This document shows, piece by piece, positions 49,311-58,151 of a stretch of 64,000 nt of DNA (positions are counted from its first letter, which is position 1; every line of letters starts with the position of its first letter). The notes under the pieces were generated by a model, which saw only the letters and a program-made list of their open reading frames with translations, had not been told where the DNA came from and did no database searches. Source of the stretch: a bacterium (lineage in GTDB: Bacteria; Zixibacteria; MSB-5A5; GN15; FEB-12). A program made the position numbers and the translations under genes. The stretch covers positions 744,001 to 808,000 of the forward strand of contig JAHLKV010000001.1 of the NCBI GenBank assembly GCA_020444475.1. The letters run 5' to 3'.

Positions 49311-51158
49311 TCACTCCTGCGTGAATTCCAGCCCGGACGGCTGTGCATCACCCCTGTACGGGACCTCGTACTCGAGCAGTACGGTGCCCTCGGTGTTGAC
49401 CTGCCAGTAGTAGTCGAATTCATAGGTGCTGTTGACGATCCAGAAGTTTACGCCGTCCCAGCACATGCCGGTCGCATACCGATTGCTTTCGGTGCCGGTC
49501 GACGGTACCGGAGTCCCAAACACCGGTGTCCAGGTGGACAGACCGTCATTCCAGACATACACCGAGTCGGTGGTGCGGTCGGTGGAGTACAGTTCACCGT
49601 TCACCCACTCGATCCCGCGGATCTCGTCTCCCGGCGTGGCGATCGAATCGAGAATCGCGCCCGTGGCGGTATCCTGCTGGTAGATGTAGTCCGTTTCGCT
49701 GTTGGCGGTCCAGATATTGCCGTCGGCGTCAAACGCGATCTCCCGCGCAATACCTGCGGCGTTCGGCGGGGCGGTGATGGAGTGCAGTACACCAAGACTG
49801 GCTCCCGACGTGTTCAGCTTGATCAACAGATCGTCGGTACCACCGGCACACAACCACATATGCTCACCGTCGTACGCCAGCCCCTGCGGTGAGCCGCCGC
49901 CGGCAACACCGAGGACGCTCCACGCCTGCACGACAGTCGTATCGCTGATGCGAATCTTGTAGAGTGAGTCGACCGCCGGATCGGTCAGCCAGATGTACCC
50001 GTCCAGCGGATTAATGTTTGATATCGTGAACATCCCGGCGCCGACCGCAGACTGACCGTCGGGGTTGGTAACCGTGACATCGCGAGCGCCAAACTCCGCA
50101 TCACCGGCAACCTGTATCTCCACTTCAAGACGGGTGTCGTCGACAAACAGCACATCGGTCACCGCGATCCCGGTTCCGAAATCGACTGTCAGCGATGCGC
50201 CCGGACGGAAACCGCTGCCGGTTACAACCACCGTCAGCAGCGATCCGCGCATCGACGTATTCGGCGCCACACCCATTACGGTCGGCGGACCCGCGGCGCG
50301 GATGTCATGACTCGCCCAGACCACCGGTCCCGGCGTAACCCACGGAATCTCCACCCGATCCAGTTCGCGGCCGTCAACCGACAGGCGATACAGATGATCG
50401 CCGGCGCTGCTCGAGTTGATCATCCAGAAGTCGGCGCCGTCCCACGACAATCCGACCGGGAACACATACGACTCCCCGCGCGGCGGGATCGGGCACTTGA
50501 AACCGCTGCCGAACTGCATCTTGTCCGTGCGGAAAGAATAGATCGAGTCGAGATCGACATCGGCAATATAGAACCCGATCGGCGATCCCGTTCCGTAAGC
50601 ATTGGCATTTTCGGTGACATACGTCATGCCCCGGGGCTCGGGACCCGGAAGCGGGTATTCCGCTTCGACAGCCCCCGTCGTCGGATTGAGCTTGTACAAA
50701 GTCGGCGGTATCTCAAACGTCTCCGAGCCGCTGTTGACCGCCCACAAAGCGCCTCCCCCCCAGGCCAAATCTCGAATCGTGCCCCGCGCCTCCGGCGGAG
50801 CTTCGAACGAGCGCGTGACCACCAGCGTATCCTGGCTGCCGTCGACCTGGTAGATCATGTCTTCGGAACCGGCAACCGAAAGCCAGAGCTTCTCGCCGTC
50901 CGATGTCACCCCCTGGAAACGCGTGTCATTACCCAGCGGGCCCAGCGGCCAGCTTTTGGTCACAGCAAGATTGCGATCGAGCATTAAGAGCGCATTGCTC
51001 TCATTGTCGATGAAATAGAAGTATCCGCCGCGGCTGGATATGCCGTGATCCTCATCGCCGTCGCCCGTGAACATGCTGTCGCACGATACCAGACTACAGG
51101 CTGATAGGATTAGCAAGCCGCATTGCAGAAGTCTGACGGGAAGTGAAGCCCTGATCAA
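49311..51158 (-). CDS. Lipoprotein with beta-propeller halves and an IPT/TIG domain
   Basis: 615 aa from a TTG at 51158, preferred because AGAGGAGG lies 5 nt upstream; an ATG at 51179 has GGGAG only 3 nt before it. Lipobox candidates LSAC and LVSC lie in the first 30 residues. The chain contains many blades of the GxxxDGExLWL / GLSWDGADFWMINSS / AYDGEHMWLCAGGTDDLLIKLN type, as in NHL/YncE-like propellers. Residues about 290-375 form an IPT/TIG Ig-like domain (PTVMGVAPNTSMRGSLLTVVVTGSGFRPG). First gene of the island, likely a surface or periplasmic binding lipoprotein; its ligand is unknown. Confidence 0.75.
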   Translation of the reverse strand: MIRASLPVRLLQCGLLILSACSLVSCDSMFTGDGDEDHGISSRGGYFYFIDNESNALLMLDRNLAVTKSWPLGPLGNDTRFQGVTSDGEKLWLSVAGSEDMIYQVDGSQDTLVVTRSFEAPPEARGTIRDLAWGGGALWAVNSGSETFEIPPTLYKLNPTTGAVEAEYPLPGPEPRGMTYVTENANAYGTGSPIGFYIADVDLDSIYSFRTDKMQFGSGFKCPIPPRGESYVFPVGLSWDGADFWMINSSSAGDHLYRLSVDGRELDRVEIPWVTPGPVVWASHDIRAAGPPTVMGVAPNTSMRGSLLTVVVTGSGFRPGASLTVDFGTGIAVTDVLFVDDTRLEVEIQVAGDAEFGARDVTVTNPDGQSAVGAGMFTISNINPLDGYIWLTDPAVDSLYKIRISDTTVVQAWSVLGVAGGGSPQGLAYDGEHMWLCAGGTDDLLIKLNTSGASLGVLHSITAPPNAAGIAREIAFDADGNIWTANSETDYIYQQDTATGAILDSIATPGDEIRGIEWVNGELYSTDRTTDSVYVWNDGLSTWTPVFGTPVPSTGTESNRYATGMCWDGVNFWIVNSTYEFDYYWQVNTEGTVLLEYEVPYRGDAQPSGLEFTQE

Positions 51159-51578
51159 TTTGGCCTCCTCTGTACTCATATTCTCCCAGCCCTGCCGCGC
51201 ACCGTTCGTCCGTGTGCGCCGACAGATGTTTACCTCAGATCCTGTTGCCGGCCGGAAACACCCTCGACAGACACCGGCGGCAGGTTGTCAACAATCAAAC
51301 GGTGTGCCAAAGCCCGGCAAGCCCCGGACACGCCCCATTATAAGCGAGGAAGGATCTAACGGGGCCTCCCTGGTCGGTTTTTTCGCCTCGCAGGACCAAA
51401 AAACGTGCTATATTAGCCCACAGCGACGGGCTTAAACCGCCCGTTTTCTGGCTCAGACGGGCCGTTTCGGTTACACTGCCACCCCATATGGTCCGGGCAT
51501 GATTGTTGTATACACTCTTATGGGGCTGCCTCGAGAGCAAGCAGGGCAGGATCTCATGCAGGGAGTTAAGTCAAGCAG
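51159..51578. other. Divergent control region between the PGA island and the two-component system
   Basis: 420 bp without a supported gene. On the minus strand there is a sigma54-like element (51294-51309) and, about 28 bp further upstream, a perfect TATAAT (51337-51342) lacking a good -35. A small hairpin, ACGGGC/GCCCGT with a 7-nt loop and three Ts behind it (51426-51447), lies on the plus strand 130 bp before the kinase gene. Confidence 0.5.
51294..51309 (-). promoter_or_regulatory. Sigma54-like -24/-12 element with variant -12
   Basis: The minus strand reads TGGCACACCGTTTGAT. The -24 TGGCAC is perfect and the spacing to TTG is right, but the -12 has GA where sigma54 promoters have GC. 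It lies about 125 bp before the lipoprotein gene and next to an NtrC-type activator gene. The variant -12 keeps confidence low. Confidence 0.3.
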
Positions 51579-53162
51579 ATGCGGTTCTTCAAGCACCACT
51601 CCAGGGCCATCGCCATCGCCTCGGTATTTGCCGCGGTGGTCATCCTCATTTCCGGCTCAATCTATTTCTCCCTGGAGCAATGGCGGGAAAACGTTATCTC
51701 CACCAATACCACCCTGACCCGCACCGTCGCCGAGCGTCTCCAGCAGGCTTCCTCGGAGTTGATCGACAGCCTCGCCAGAGCCGACATGTTCGATCGCACG
51801 CGCCTCACGGCCGAGCAGTCAAGCATGGTCGATCGCCGGCTTATGATGTTGTCGGACAGCATCTTCGAGGGAGTCCCCGGCATGGAAGGCGGCTTCTTCC
51901 TGGCTCCCATGGATGACTTCTTCGGCTATTCCTATCCGACCTCGCCCCCGCCGATACCGGTCTACGGCCCCCCGCCGCGATCGTACACCTTTATCAAGAA
52001 CCAGGTTCTTGAGAGCATCGAAACCGGCCACCCGATAACCCGCGTCCACCAGTTTGATCCGGCCATCTTTCCGCTGGCCACCCAGCCGATCTTCACCGAC
52101 GGCGAAATAGAAGCGGTGGTCTGGGCGCGAATCCATATCGAACGCGAGCTCCCGGCCATCAAACTGCGCCAGGTGATTAATATAGGCGCGCTGACATCCG
52201 CTCTCGGCTTCGCCGTCGCCCTGCTCATATCGATCTGGCAGCGGCGCAAAATCCTCCAGATGAGCCAGGACCTGGAGCAGGTCAAATCCGGCGAAGCTTT
52301 CGAGATAACGGAAAGCAAGGGCACCCTCGGCTTCATCGCCCGCTCCATCAACGCCATGGTTCGGACCATGCGGGCCGACAACTCCCGACGAGAACAACTT
52401 GAGCGCGAACTCCAGCAGAAACAGAAGATGGCTTCGCTGGGCAAGGTCATCGCCGGTGTCGCCCACGAGGTCAAGACTCCCCTGGCGATCATCAAGACCC
52501 GCATCCAGATTTGGCAGCAGGCGCTTCGCAACTCCACCGACGATGCCCCGGCCCGCCAGGTCTTCAGCAACGAATCACTCCAGCTCGTGGTCGACGAGGT
52601 CGACCGCCTGTCGGATCTGGTCAAGCGCCTCTTGCTGTTTTCAAAGCCGCAACCGGCTATCCACGAACCGACCGACGTCAATGAGCTGCTGAACCAGACC
52701 GTCACCTTCTCGGAGACCCGCACCAGCAAGAAACGAATCGAGATCGTCACGGAACTGGACGAGGCGATGCCGCACGTGGCGGCCGATCGTAACGCCCTTC
52801 GCCAGGTCTTCATGAACGTCCTGATGAACTCGATCGAGGCAATCCAGAGCCACGGGCGGATTGTGGTCCGCACCCGTTACGATCTCTCCCGGGAACACTG
52901 CCTGATCGAAATCCAGGACAACGGGTCGGGCATCCCGGACAAGCTCCGTCAAACCGTGTTCGACCCCTTCGTCACTACAAAAAAGAAAGGCTTCGGACTC
53001 GGCCTCTCCATCTCCTACGAGATCATCAATGCTCACGGCGGTACCATCCAGATGCTGCCCAATCGCGACAAAGGAACCACATGTCGAATCGACTTGCCGA
53101 TAGATCAACCCAAACAGGATCGGAGTAATGAGCCGGACAAAACGCATACTGATCGTCGATGA
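51579..53162 (+). CDS. Membrane sensor histidine kinase
   Basis: 527 aa. A membrane helix at about 10-30 and another at about 198-220 flank a periplasmic sensor domain (residues 31-197) with GMEGGFFLAPMDDFFGYSYP, resembling a double-Cache/PAS-like fold. A HAMP-type segment, a coiled coil with QKMASLGKVIAGVAHEVKTPL (phospho-accepting His296) and a HATPase domain follow, with N box NVLMNSIEAIQ, DNGSGIPDKL and GFGLGLSIS. It autophosphorylates in response to an extracytoplasmic signal and passes the phosphate to the next protein. The gene overlaps the regulator gene by 35 nt. Confidence 0.93.
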   Translation: MRFFKHHSRAIAIASVFAAVVILISGSIYFSLEQWRENVISTNTTLTRTVAERLQQASSELIDSLARADMFDRTRLTAEQSSMVDRRLMMLSDSIFEGVPGMEGGFFLAPMDDFFGYSYPTSPPPIPVYGPPPRSYTFIKNQVLESIETGHPITRVHQFDPAIFPLATQPIFTDGEIEAVVWARIHIERELPAIKLRQVINIGALTSALGFAVALLISIWQRRKILQMSQDLEQVKSGEAFEITESKGTLGFIARSINAMVRTMRADNSRREQLERELQQKQKMASLGKVIAGVAHEVKTPLAIIKTRIQIWQQALRNSTDDAPARQVFSNESLQLVVDEVDRLSDLVKRLLLFSKPQPAIHEPTDVNELLNQTVTFSETRTSKKRIEIVTELDEAMPHVAADRNALRQVFMNVLMNSIEAIQSHGRIVVRTRYDLSREHCLIEIQDNGSGIPDKLRQTVFDPFVTTKKKGFGLGLSISYEIINAHGGTIQMLPNRDKGTTCRIDLPIDQPKQDRSNEPDKTHTDRR

Positions 53163-54498
53163 TGAAGTGTCGATGAGGCGCAATCTGGTTGACCTGCTCT
53201 CTTCGGGCGGGTATGAAGTTTCCGAGGCGGGCGATGGCGAGGCGGCTATTCAGACCGCCACCGACCAGCGCTTCGACCTCATGCTGCTCGATATCAATCT
53301 GCCGCGTGTCGACGGACTGACCGTGCTCAGCGAAGTCAAGCAGCGACGCCCCGATCTTCCGATCATCATCTTCACCGCTTACGGCACCAGCGAGCGCGCG
53401 ATTCGTGCCATGAAGTCCGGCGCCTACGACTATGTCGAGAAACCGTTCGAGCTCGACGAGCTGATGCTCATCATCCAGCGAGCCGCCGAATACTCCGATC
53501 TGCTCTCCGAAGTGCGCGAGCTGCGGACCAAAGTCTCGACTATCGGCAGTCGCACCGAGGTCAGCATTATCGGCAGCAGTCCGCAGATGAAGGACATCTT
53601 CAAATTGATCGGCCGCGTCTCCGGCACCGATGCCACCGTCCTGGTCCAGGGCACGAGCGGGACCGGCAAGGAGCTGATCGCCGATGCCATCCAGCGCCAT
53701 TCGAGCCGCGCCGAAAAACCGTATGTGAAGGTTCACTGCGGCGCGCTGTCGGAATCGGTCCTCGAAAGTGAGATATTCGGCCATGAGCGCGGCGCCTTCA
53801 CCGGCGCGATCGCCCAGCGACAGGGACGATTCGAGCTTGCCGACGGCGGTACGATCTTCCTCGATGAAATCAACACCATGTCCGCAGCCCTCCAGGTCCG
53901 CCTGCTGCGGGTGCTGCAGGAACGCTCGTTCTATCGTGTGGGAGGTGAAAGTCAGGTCGAGGTCAACGTGCGCGTGATCGCCGCCGCCAACTGCGATGTC
54001 GCCGAGGAAGTCCGCAAGGGACGTTTCCGCGAAGACCTCTACTACCGTCTCAACGTCGTGCAGATTAACGTTCCCCCGCTCTCCGAGCGACGCGAGGACA
54101 TCCCGCTCCTCGCCCGCCACTTTCTGCAGAAGCACTGCCCCGATCGCGAGTTGATCGTCCCCGAAGAAGACATGGCCCGACTCCAGGCCTACTCCTGGCC
54201 CGGCAACGTGCGCGAACTGGAAAACACGATCCAAAGCGCGATCGTCCTCGCCCGTGAGAACATGATCTCGATCGGCCCCCTCCCTTCGTCGGGGCGCGCC
54301 GGGGTCGTCCCGATGACACCGGAGAAGCAGCTGGAACAGGGGATGTCGCTGAAGGATATTCTCGCCAAGACCGAAGAGTCGCTCATTCGCAAGGCGCTGG
54401 CTCGCACGCACTGGAATCGAACCGAGACGGCGCGTTACCTCGGCATCCACCGCCGCCTGCTCTACACCAAGATGCAGGAGTACGGCATCGCCGACTGA
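53128..54498 (+). CDS. NtrC-family sigma54-dependent response regulator
   Basis: 456 aa. The receiver domain has Asp11/Asp12 and phospho-acceptor Asp55. The AAA+ domain has Walker A GTSGTGKE (175-182), the sigma54-contact loop GAFTGA (222-227), and Walker B GGTIFLDEIN. A Fis-type helix-turn-helix ends the protein (TETARYLGIHRRLLYTKM). It activates sigma54 promoters when phosphorylated by the overlapping kinase. Targets are not known; the divergent PGA island with a sigma54-like element is one possibility. Confidence 0.95.
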   Translation: MSRTKRILIVDDEVSMRRNLVDLLSSGGYEVSEAGDGEAAIQTATDQRFDLMLLDINLPRVDGLTVLSEVKQRRPDLPIIIFTAYGTSERAIRAMKSGAYDYVEKPFELDELMLIIQRAAEYSDLLSEVRELRTKVSTIGSRTEVSIIGSSPQMKDIFKLIGRVSGTDATVLVQGTSGTGKELIADAIQRHSSRAEKPYVKVHCGALSESVLESEIFGHERGAFTGAIAQRQGRFELADGGTIFLDEINTMSAALQVRLLRVLQERSFYRVGGESQVEVNVRVIAAANCDVAEEVRKGRFREDLYYRLNVVQINVPPLSERREDIPLLARHFLQKHCPDRELIVPEEDMARLQAYSWPGNVRELENTIQSAIVLARENMISIGPLPSSGRAGVVPMTPEKQLEQGMSLKDILAKTEESLIRKALARTHWNRTETARYLGIHRRLLYTKMQEYGIAD

Positions 54499-54630
54499 AA
54501 GGCAACGAAACGACAGTGCGCCAGACCGCACCCCCGATCATCGATCACGACACCACACATGGCGGGAGCTGTTTGTCACTGTCTCGGGCTGCTCCGGTCG
54601 CCGCTCAAAGTCGGGATAGGTGTCTTCTCA

Positions 54631-56694
54631 CTAACTCGACTCAGGCATCTTCATCAGTCGCGCATTGATGGCCACCACCACCGTCGAGACCGACATCAAA
54701 ATCGCACCGACCGCCGGATTGAGGAGAATTCCCCACGCAAAGAGCACACCGGCTGCCAGCGGAATCGCCACGGCGTTGTAGCCGGTTGCCCACACCAGAT
54801 TCTGGACTGTTTTGCGGTAAGTCGCGCGTGAAAACTCTATCGCCCTGGCTACATCACGAGGGTCGCTATTGACGATCACCACATCGGCCGTCTCGGCGGC
54901 AACATCAGTCCCGGCGCCAATAGCCACGCCGAAATCAGCCTGGGCCAGCGCCGGTGCGTCGTTTACACCGTCCCCAACCATCGCCACCCGCTTACCCTGC
55001 GACTGTACTTCCTTCACCTTCTCCGCCTTCTTGTCCGGCAACACCTCCGCGAAGTATTTGTCTATCCCGAGCTCCTTCGCAACTCGCCGCGCAACCGGCT
55101 CCGCGTCGCCGGTGACGAGCATGGTTTCCACACCTCGTTTCCTCAGCAGCTCGATAGCCTCTCGCGAGTGTTCCCGCACCGCGTCCCGAAGTCCGATCGC
55201 GCCAAGCACCGTATCGTTTTCGACCACGTACACTATCGTGTCGCCCTGATCGCGAAGTTCCTTCGTCTTCGATTCATCCACCTGCAGACCATTTTCCTTG
55301 AGATAGCCCGGACTGACCACCCGCACTGTCTTGCCCTCGACCCGACCTTCCACGCCCCGACCCGGAAGCGCCTTGAACTCATCAACCGTCAGTCTGTCGG
55401 GAGCCGCCGCAACAATCCCCTTGGCAAGCGAATGCTCAGATTCCGACTCCACCGCCGCCGCCAGCGACACGATTCGATCCTCCGAACTCCCCTCTCGCAA
55501 CACGACCACGTTGGAAACCTCAAAAGCTCCACTAGTCAATGTCCCGGTCTTGTCAAACATCACCGTATCCACCAACCGCGCCTGCTCGAACGGCGTTCGT
55601 CGTCGGATTAACAGACCGGATTTCGCCGAGAGGGATGTCGACATCGCTACTACCAGCGGGATGGCTAACCCGAGGGCGTGCGGACAGGAAATCACCATCA
55701 CCGTAACCATGCGCTCCAATGCAAACACGAATTCATGGTCCGACAGGATCAACCACAGCGCCATCGTAACCAATCCGCTGCCGACCGCAATGAACGTCAG
55801 CCATCGGGCCGCCCGATCGGCGGTTTTCTCCATAGCCGACTTCCCCGCCTGCGCATCGCGGACCATCTGAATCACCCGCGAGAGATACGAATCCTCACCC
55901 GAATTCTTCACCGCCACCGTCAGCGATCCGTCCCCGTTGATGGAACCGCCGGTCACCGAGTCACCTTTCTCTTTCTCGACCGGCCGGGATTCACCCGTCA
56001 GCATCGATTCGTTGACTGAACTCACTCCTTTGACCACCTGACCGTCGACCGGGATCTTCTCCCCCGGTTTAATCAGCACCTGATCGTCCCGCTTCAATTC
56101 GGAGATCGGCACGTCCTCGACCTCACCGTCGTCCCCAACCCGGTGCGCTTCCGAGGGCATCAGCTTGGCCAGTTTCTCGAGTTCGTTCGATGCGCTCATG
56201 ACCGACCGCATCTCGATCCAGTGGCCCAGGAGCATGATCACCACCAGGGTGGCAAGTTCCCAGAAAAACGTCTTCCCCGGCAGTCCGAATACGACCGCCG
56301 TGCTGTAAACGAATGCGACGCCGATCGCGATTCCGATCAGCGTCATCATCCCCGGCGCCCCCTTCCTCAACTCCGATACCAGCCCCTTCAGAAACGGCCA
56401 GCCGCCGTAGACAAACACGACGGTCGAAAGTACGAACAACACATACTGATCCCCGGGGAACGACAGCGCAGCGGAGAGTCCAAGAAAGCCCCTGACCATC
56501 GGCGCCAGGGCAAGGATGGGAATAGTGAGAATCAGCGATACCCAGAAACGGCGCTTGAAATCCTCAATCATGTGCTGGTGGTGGTCGTGTTGATCGGCGT
56601 GATTCCCCGTAGAGTTGTGTCTGTCGGGATGTCCCCCGTGCTGATCGGCGTTGGACTGGTGCTGATGGTGAGTGCTTGCGTGCGAGTGTGCCAT
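54631..56694 (-). CDS. copB: CopB-type (P1B-3) copper-transporting ATPase with His-rich N-terminus
   Basis: 687 aa. The first 41 residues contain 13 histidines, as in CopB proteins, and there is no CxxC HMA domain. P-type motifs are TGES (233-236), the CPH transport motif (337-339) that marks the P1B-3 class, the phosphorylation site DKTGTLT (Asp381) and [16 protein letters not shown]. It exports copper or silver ions from the cytoplasm. It differs from CcoI by the CPH motif and lack of Cys-rich N-terminus. The ribosome site AGGAG is 13 nt from the ATG, rather far. It stands alone. Confidence 0.92.
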   Translation of the reverse strand: MAHSHASTHHQHQSNADQHGGHPDRHNSTGNHADQHDHHQHMIEDFKRRFWVSLILTIPILALAPMVRGFLGLSAALSFPGDQYVLFVLSTVVFVYGGWPFLKGLVSELRKGAPGMMTLIGIAIGVAFVYSTAVVFGLPGKTFFWELATLVVIMLLGHWIEMRSVMSASNELEKLAKLMPSEAHRVGDDGEVEDVPISELKRDDQVLIKPGEKIPVDGQVVKGVSSVNESMLTGESRPVEKEKGDSVTGGSINGDGSLTVAVKNSGEDSYLSRVIQMVRDAQAGKSAMEKTADRAARWLTFIAVGSGLVTMALWLILSDHEFVFALERMVTVMVISCPHALGLAIPLVVAMSTSLSAKSGLLIRRRTPFEQARLVDTVMFDKTGTLTSGAFEVSNVVVLREGSSEDRIVSLAAAVESESEHSLAKGIVAAAPDRLTVDEFKALPGRGVEGRVEGKTVRVVSPGYLKENGLQVDESKTKELRDQGDTIVYVVENDTVLGAIGLRDAVREHSREAIELLRKRGVETMLVTGDAEPVARRVAKELGIDKYFAEVLPDKKAEKVKEVQSQGKRVAMVGDGVNDAPALAQADFGVAIGAGTDVAAETADVVIVNSDPRDVARAIEFSRATYRKTVQNLVWATGYNAVAIPLAAGVLFAWGILLNPAVGAILMSVSTVVVAINARLMKMPESS

Positions 56695-57174
56695 ACGAAT
56701 AATCGCTGCTCCTCTTCAAATGTGCCCGCATCCTGCAGAGACCGAAGACGGCGCGCGAGGTGGTGTCACTCGGACGCGCACCGCGTGTACGGTCGTTTTT
56801 TGTCAGGCTCCTGAAGCCATAGCTCTCACGAACTGGCTATCGATAGTCCGGATAACTAGCAGGACTCTTCGACAACTCAGGGAGCCGTGAGGCGATCCCG
56901 GCAGGTTCGGGCCGTGCATCGATGTTACTTCAACAGCATTCCGTCCGATAAGTTCATCTGAGTATGTGCAGCTGCTGAGCTCGCGTAAGACCATGTGTTA
57001 CGCTCAAAGTGAGCCGTGTGATTGCAGAATTCGATGGCGGCAGCAGAAATGCGCTCGATCGCAGCAACCTGCTGCCAGAGCGGAAGACCACGCGCGTAAG
57101 AGATTTCCTGACGGATTCGGCCCGGTGCGTGATCGGTTGTGCGGGGAATGAAGTCGAGAACAGGCAATAAAAAA
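56695..57174. other. Gap between copB and tRNA-Met
   Basis: 480 bp upstream of copB and downstream of the tRNA. Short frames here lack ribosome sites and family features. No strong hairpin, promoter or copper-box was recognised. Confidence 0.4.
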
Positions 57175-57248
57175 TAGCGGCGCAGGGACTTGAACCCCGG
57201 ACACGCGGATTATGATTCCGCTGCTCTAACCAACTGAGCTACGCCGCC
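57175..57248 (-). tRNA. tRNA-Met (CAU), elongator type
   Basis: 74 nt cloverleaf on the minus strand: acceptor GGCGGCG with CGCCGCT (one G-U), D arm GCTC/GAGC, anticodon stem GCGGA/TCCGC around loop ATCATAA (anticodon CAU), and T arm CGGGG-TTCAAGT-CCCTG. CCA is not encoded; a T run follows the 3' end. CAU could also be tRNA-Ile2, but the anticodon arm resembles elongator Met. The broken first pair is a wobble, not the initiator C-A mismatch. Confidence 0.93.
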
Positions 57249-57468
57249 ATATCTTACTGCTCGGGCAGATCAGGAAATTATTACATATCCGCGATTTGTC
57301 AAGTCAATACTCACCCGGATCACCTCCCCATTCGACTGCCCCCACAAACAGCGACAACCTGCCACGAAAGCTCCTGCAACGGCGCAGTATCGATATATCC
57401 GTCATGACTTTAGCCGGTGAACACCCCGGTCGGCACCCGTCGGCCGCAAGAGCTTCACTGCCACCGGC

Positions 57469-58149
57469 CTATTGACACGACTCCAGACACTCGGCCGGCG
57501 CCGGTCCGCCCAGAAACGAGTAATTCACCAGCCACAACAAGTCAGAAAGATTGACCTCACAATCGAGGCTCCCGTTGACGTTGGCAGTCGCCAGGCAGGA
57601 TGGAGCCGGACCGCCGAGGAAGCTGTAGTTCACCAGCCACAGCAGATCTGATAAATCGATAGAGCCGTCGTCGTTGACATCCCCGGTCGAACCAACACAG
57701 CATATCTCCCCCCGGGCAAACGCCGACCAGTATCCCTGCCGTACCTTGTAGTTTGTCGACTCCGTCAGGCCGATTACCGTCTGCCCCAGCGTGCCGCTCA
57801 CGCGGTAGTTGGTGGAGCTGATCGAACCACCACCGGCGCCGAGCACTTTCCAGTTGACCTGCTCCCCGGCCTTGCTGCTCTCCACACTGCCATCAGCAGC
57901 ATCGCCGTCAGTCACGTTCACCACACTCGGCTGATCGGAGGGCTGCTCGACTGCCTCGGTCGCCGCCTGGTCTTGGCCGGTCGAGGGTGTCACCGCCGCG
58001 CGGTCGTCTTTCGCTGTCGTTTTGGTTACTTTCGCAGGCTCCTTTGTAACCTCACCGCGCTCCGCAGCGAGCGAAGCCAACGGCAACATCAGAAGCGTGA
58101 GTGTCGCCAGCAGAACGAGGCTGCTTCGTATCATCTTCAGGGACAACAT
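57469..58149 (-). CDS. Secreted protein with two dockerin-like repeats
   Basis: 226 aa. GAGAGGAG precedes the ATG by 8 nt. A signal peptide (ending SLAAE) is followed by a low-complexity Lys/Thr/Glu/Asp-rich region (about 30-95), then a short beta segment (VNWKVLGAGGGSISSTNYRVSGTLGQTVIG) seen in other secreted proteins of this type. Two dockerin-like repeats close the protein (STGDVNDDGSIDLSDLLWLVNYSF, then ATANVNGSLDCEVNLSDLLWLVNYSF). It starts 2 bp after the stop of the upstream gene, so the two are co-expressed and perhaps partners at the cell surface. Confidence 0.8.
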   Translation of the reverse strand: MLSLKMIRSSLVLLATLTLLMLPLASLAAERGEVTKEPAKVTKTTAKDDRAAVTPSTGQDQAATEAVEQPSDQPSVVNVTDGDAADGSVESSKAGEQVNWKVLGAGGGSISSTNYRVSGTLGQTVIGLTESTNYKVRQGYWSAFARGEICCVGSTGDVNDDGSIDLSDLLWLVNYSFLGGPAPSCLATANVNGSLDCEVNLSDLLWLVNYSFLGGPAPAECLESCQ

Positions 58150-58151
58150 GG

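Noticed and set aside
51426-51447. Plus-strand hairpin ACGGGC/GCCCGT plus Ts as a terminator
   Set aside because: Only 6 bp with a 7-nt loop and no gene ends upstream on that strand; noted but not called.
53026-54531. 501-codon minus-strand frame
   Set aside because: Antisense to the NtrC-type regulator, whose Walker and GAFTGA motifs are intact.
57175-57248. tRNA-Ile2 (lysidine-modified CAU) as identity
   Set aside because: The anticodon arm GGAATCATAATCC resembles elongator Met more than Ile2; a tilS-recognition analysis would settle it.
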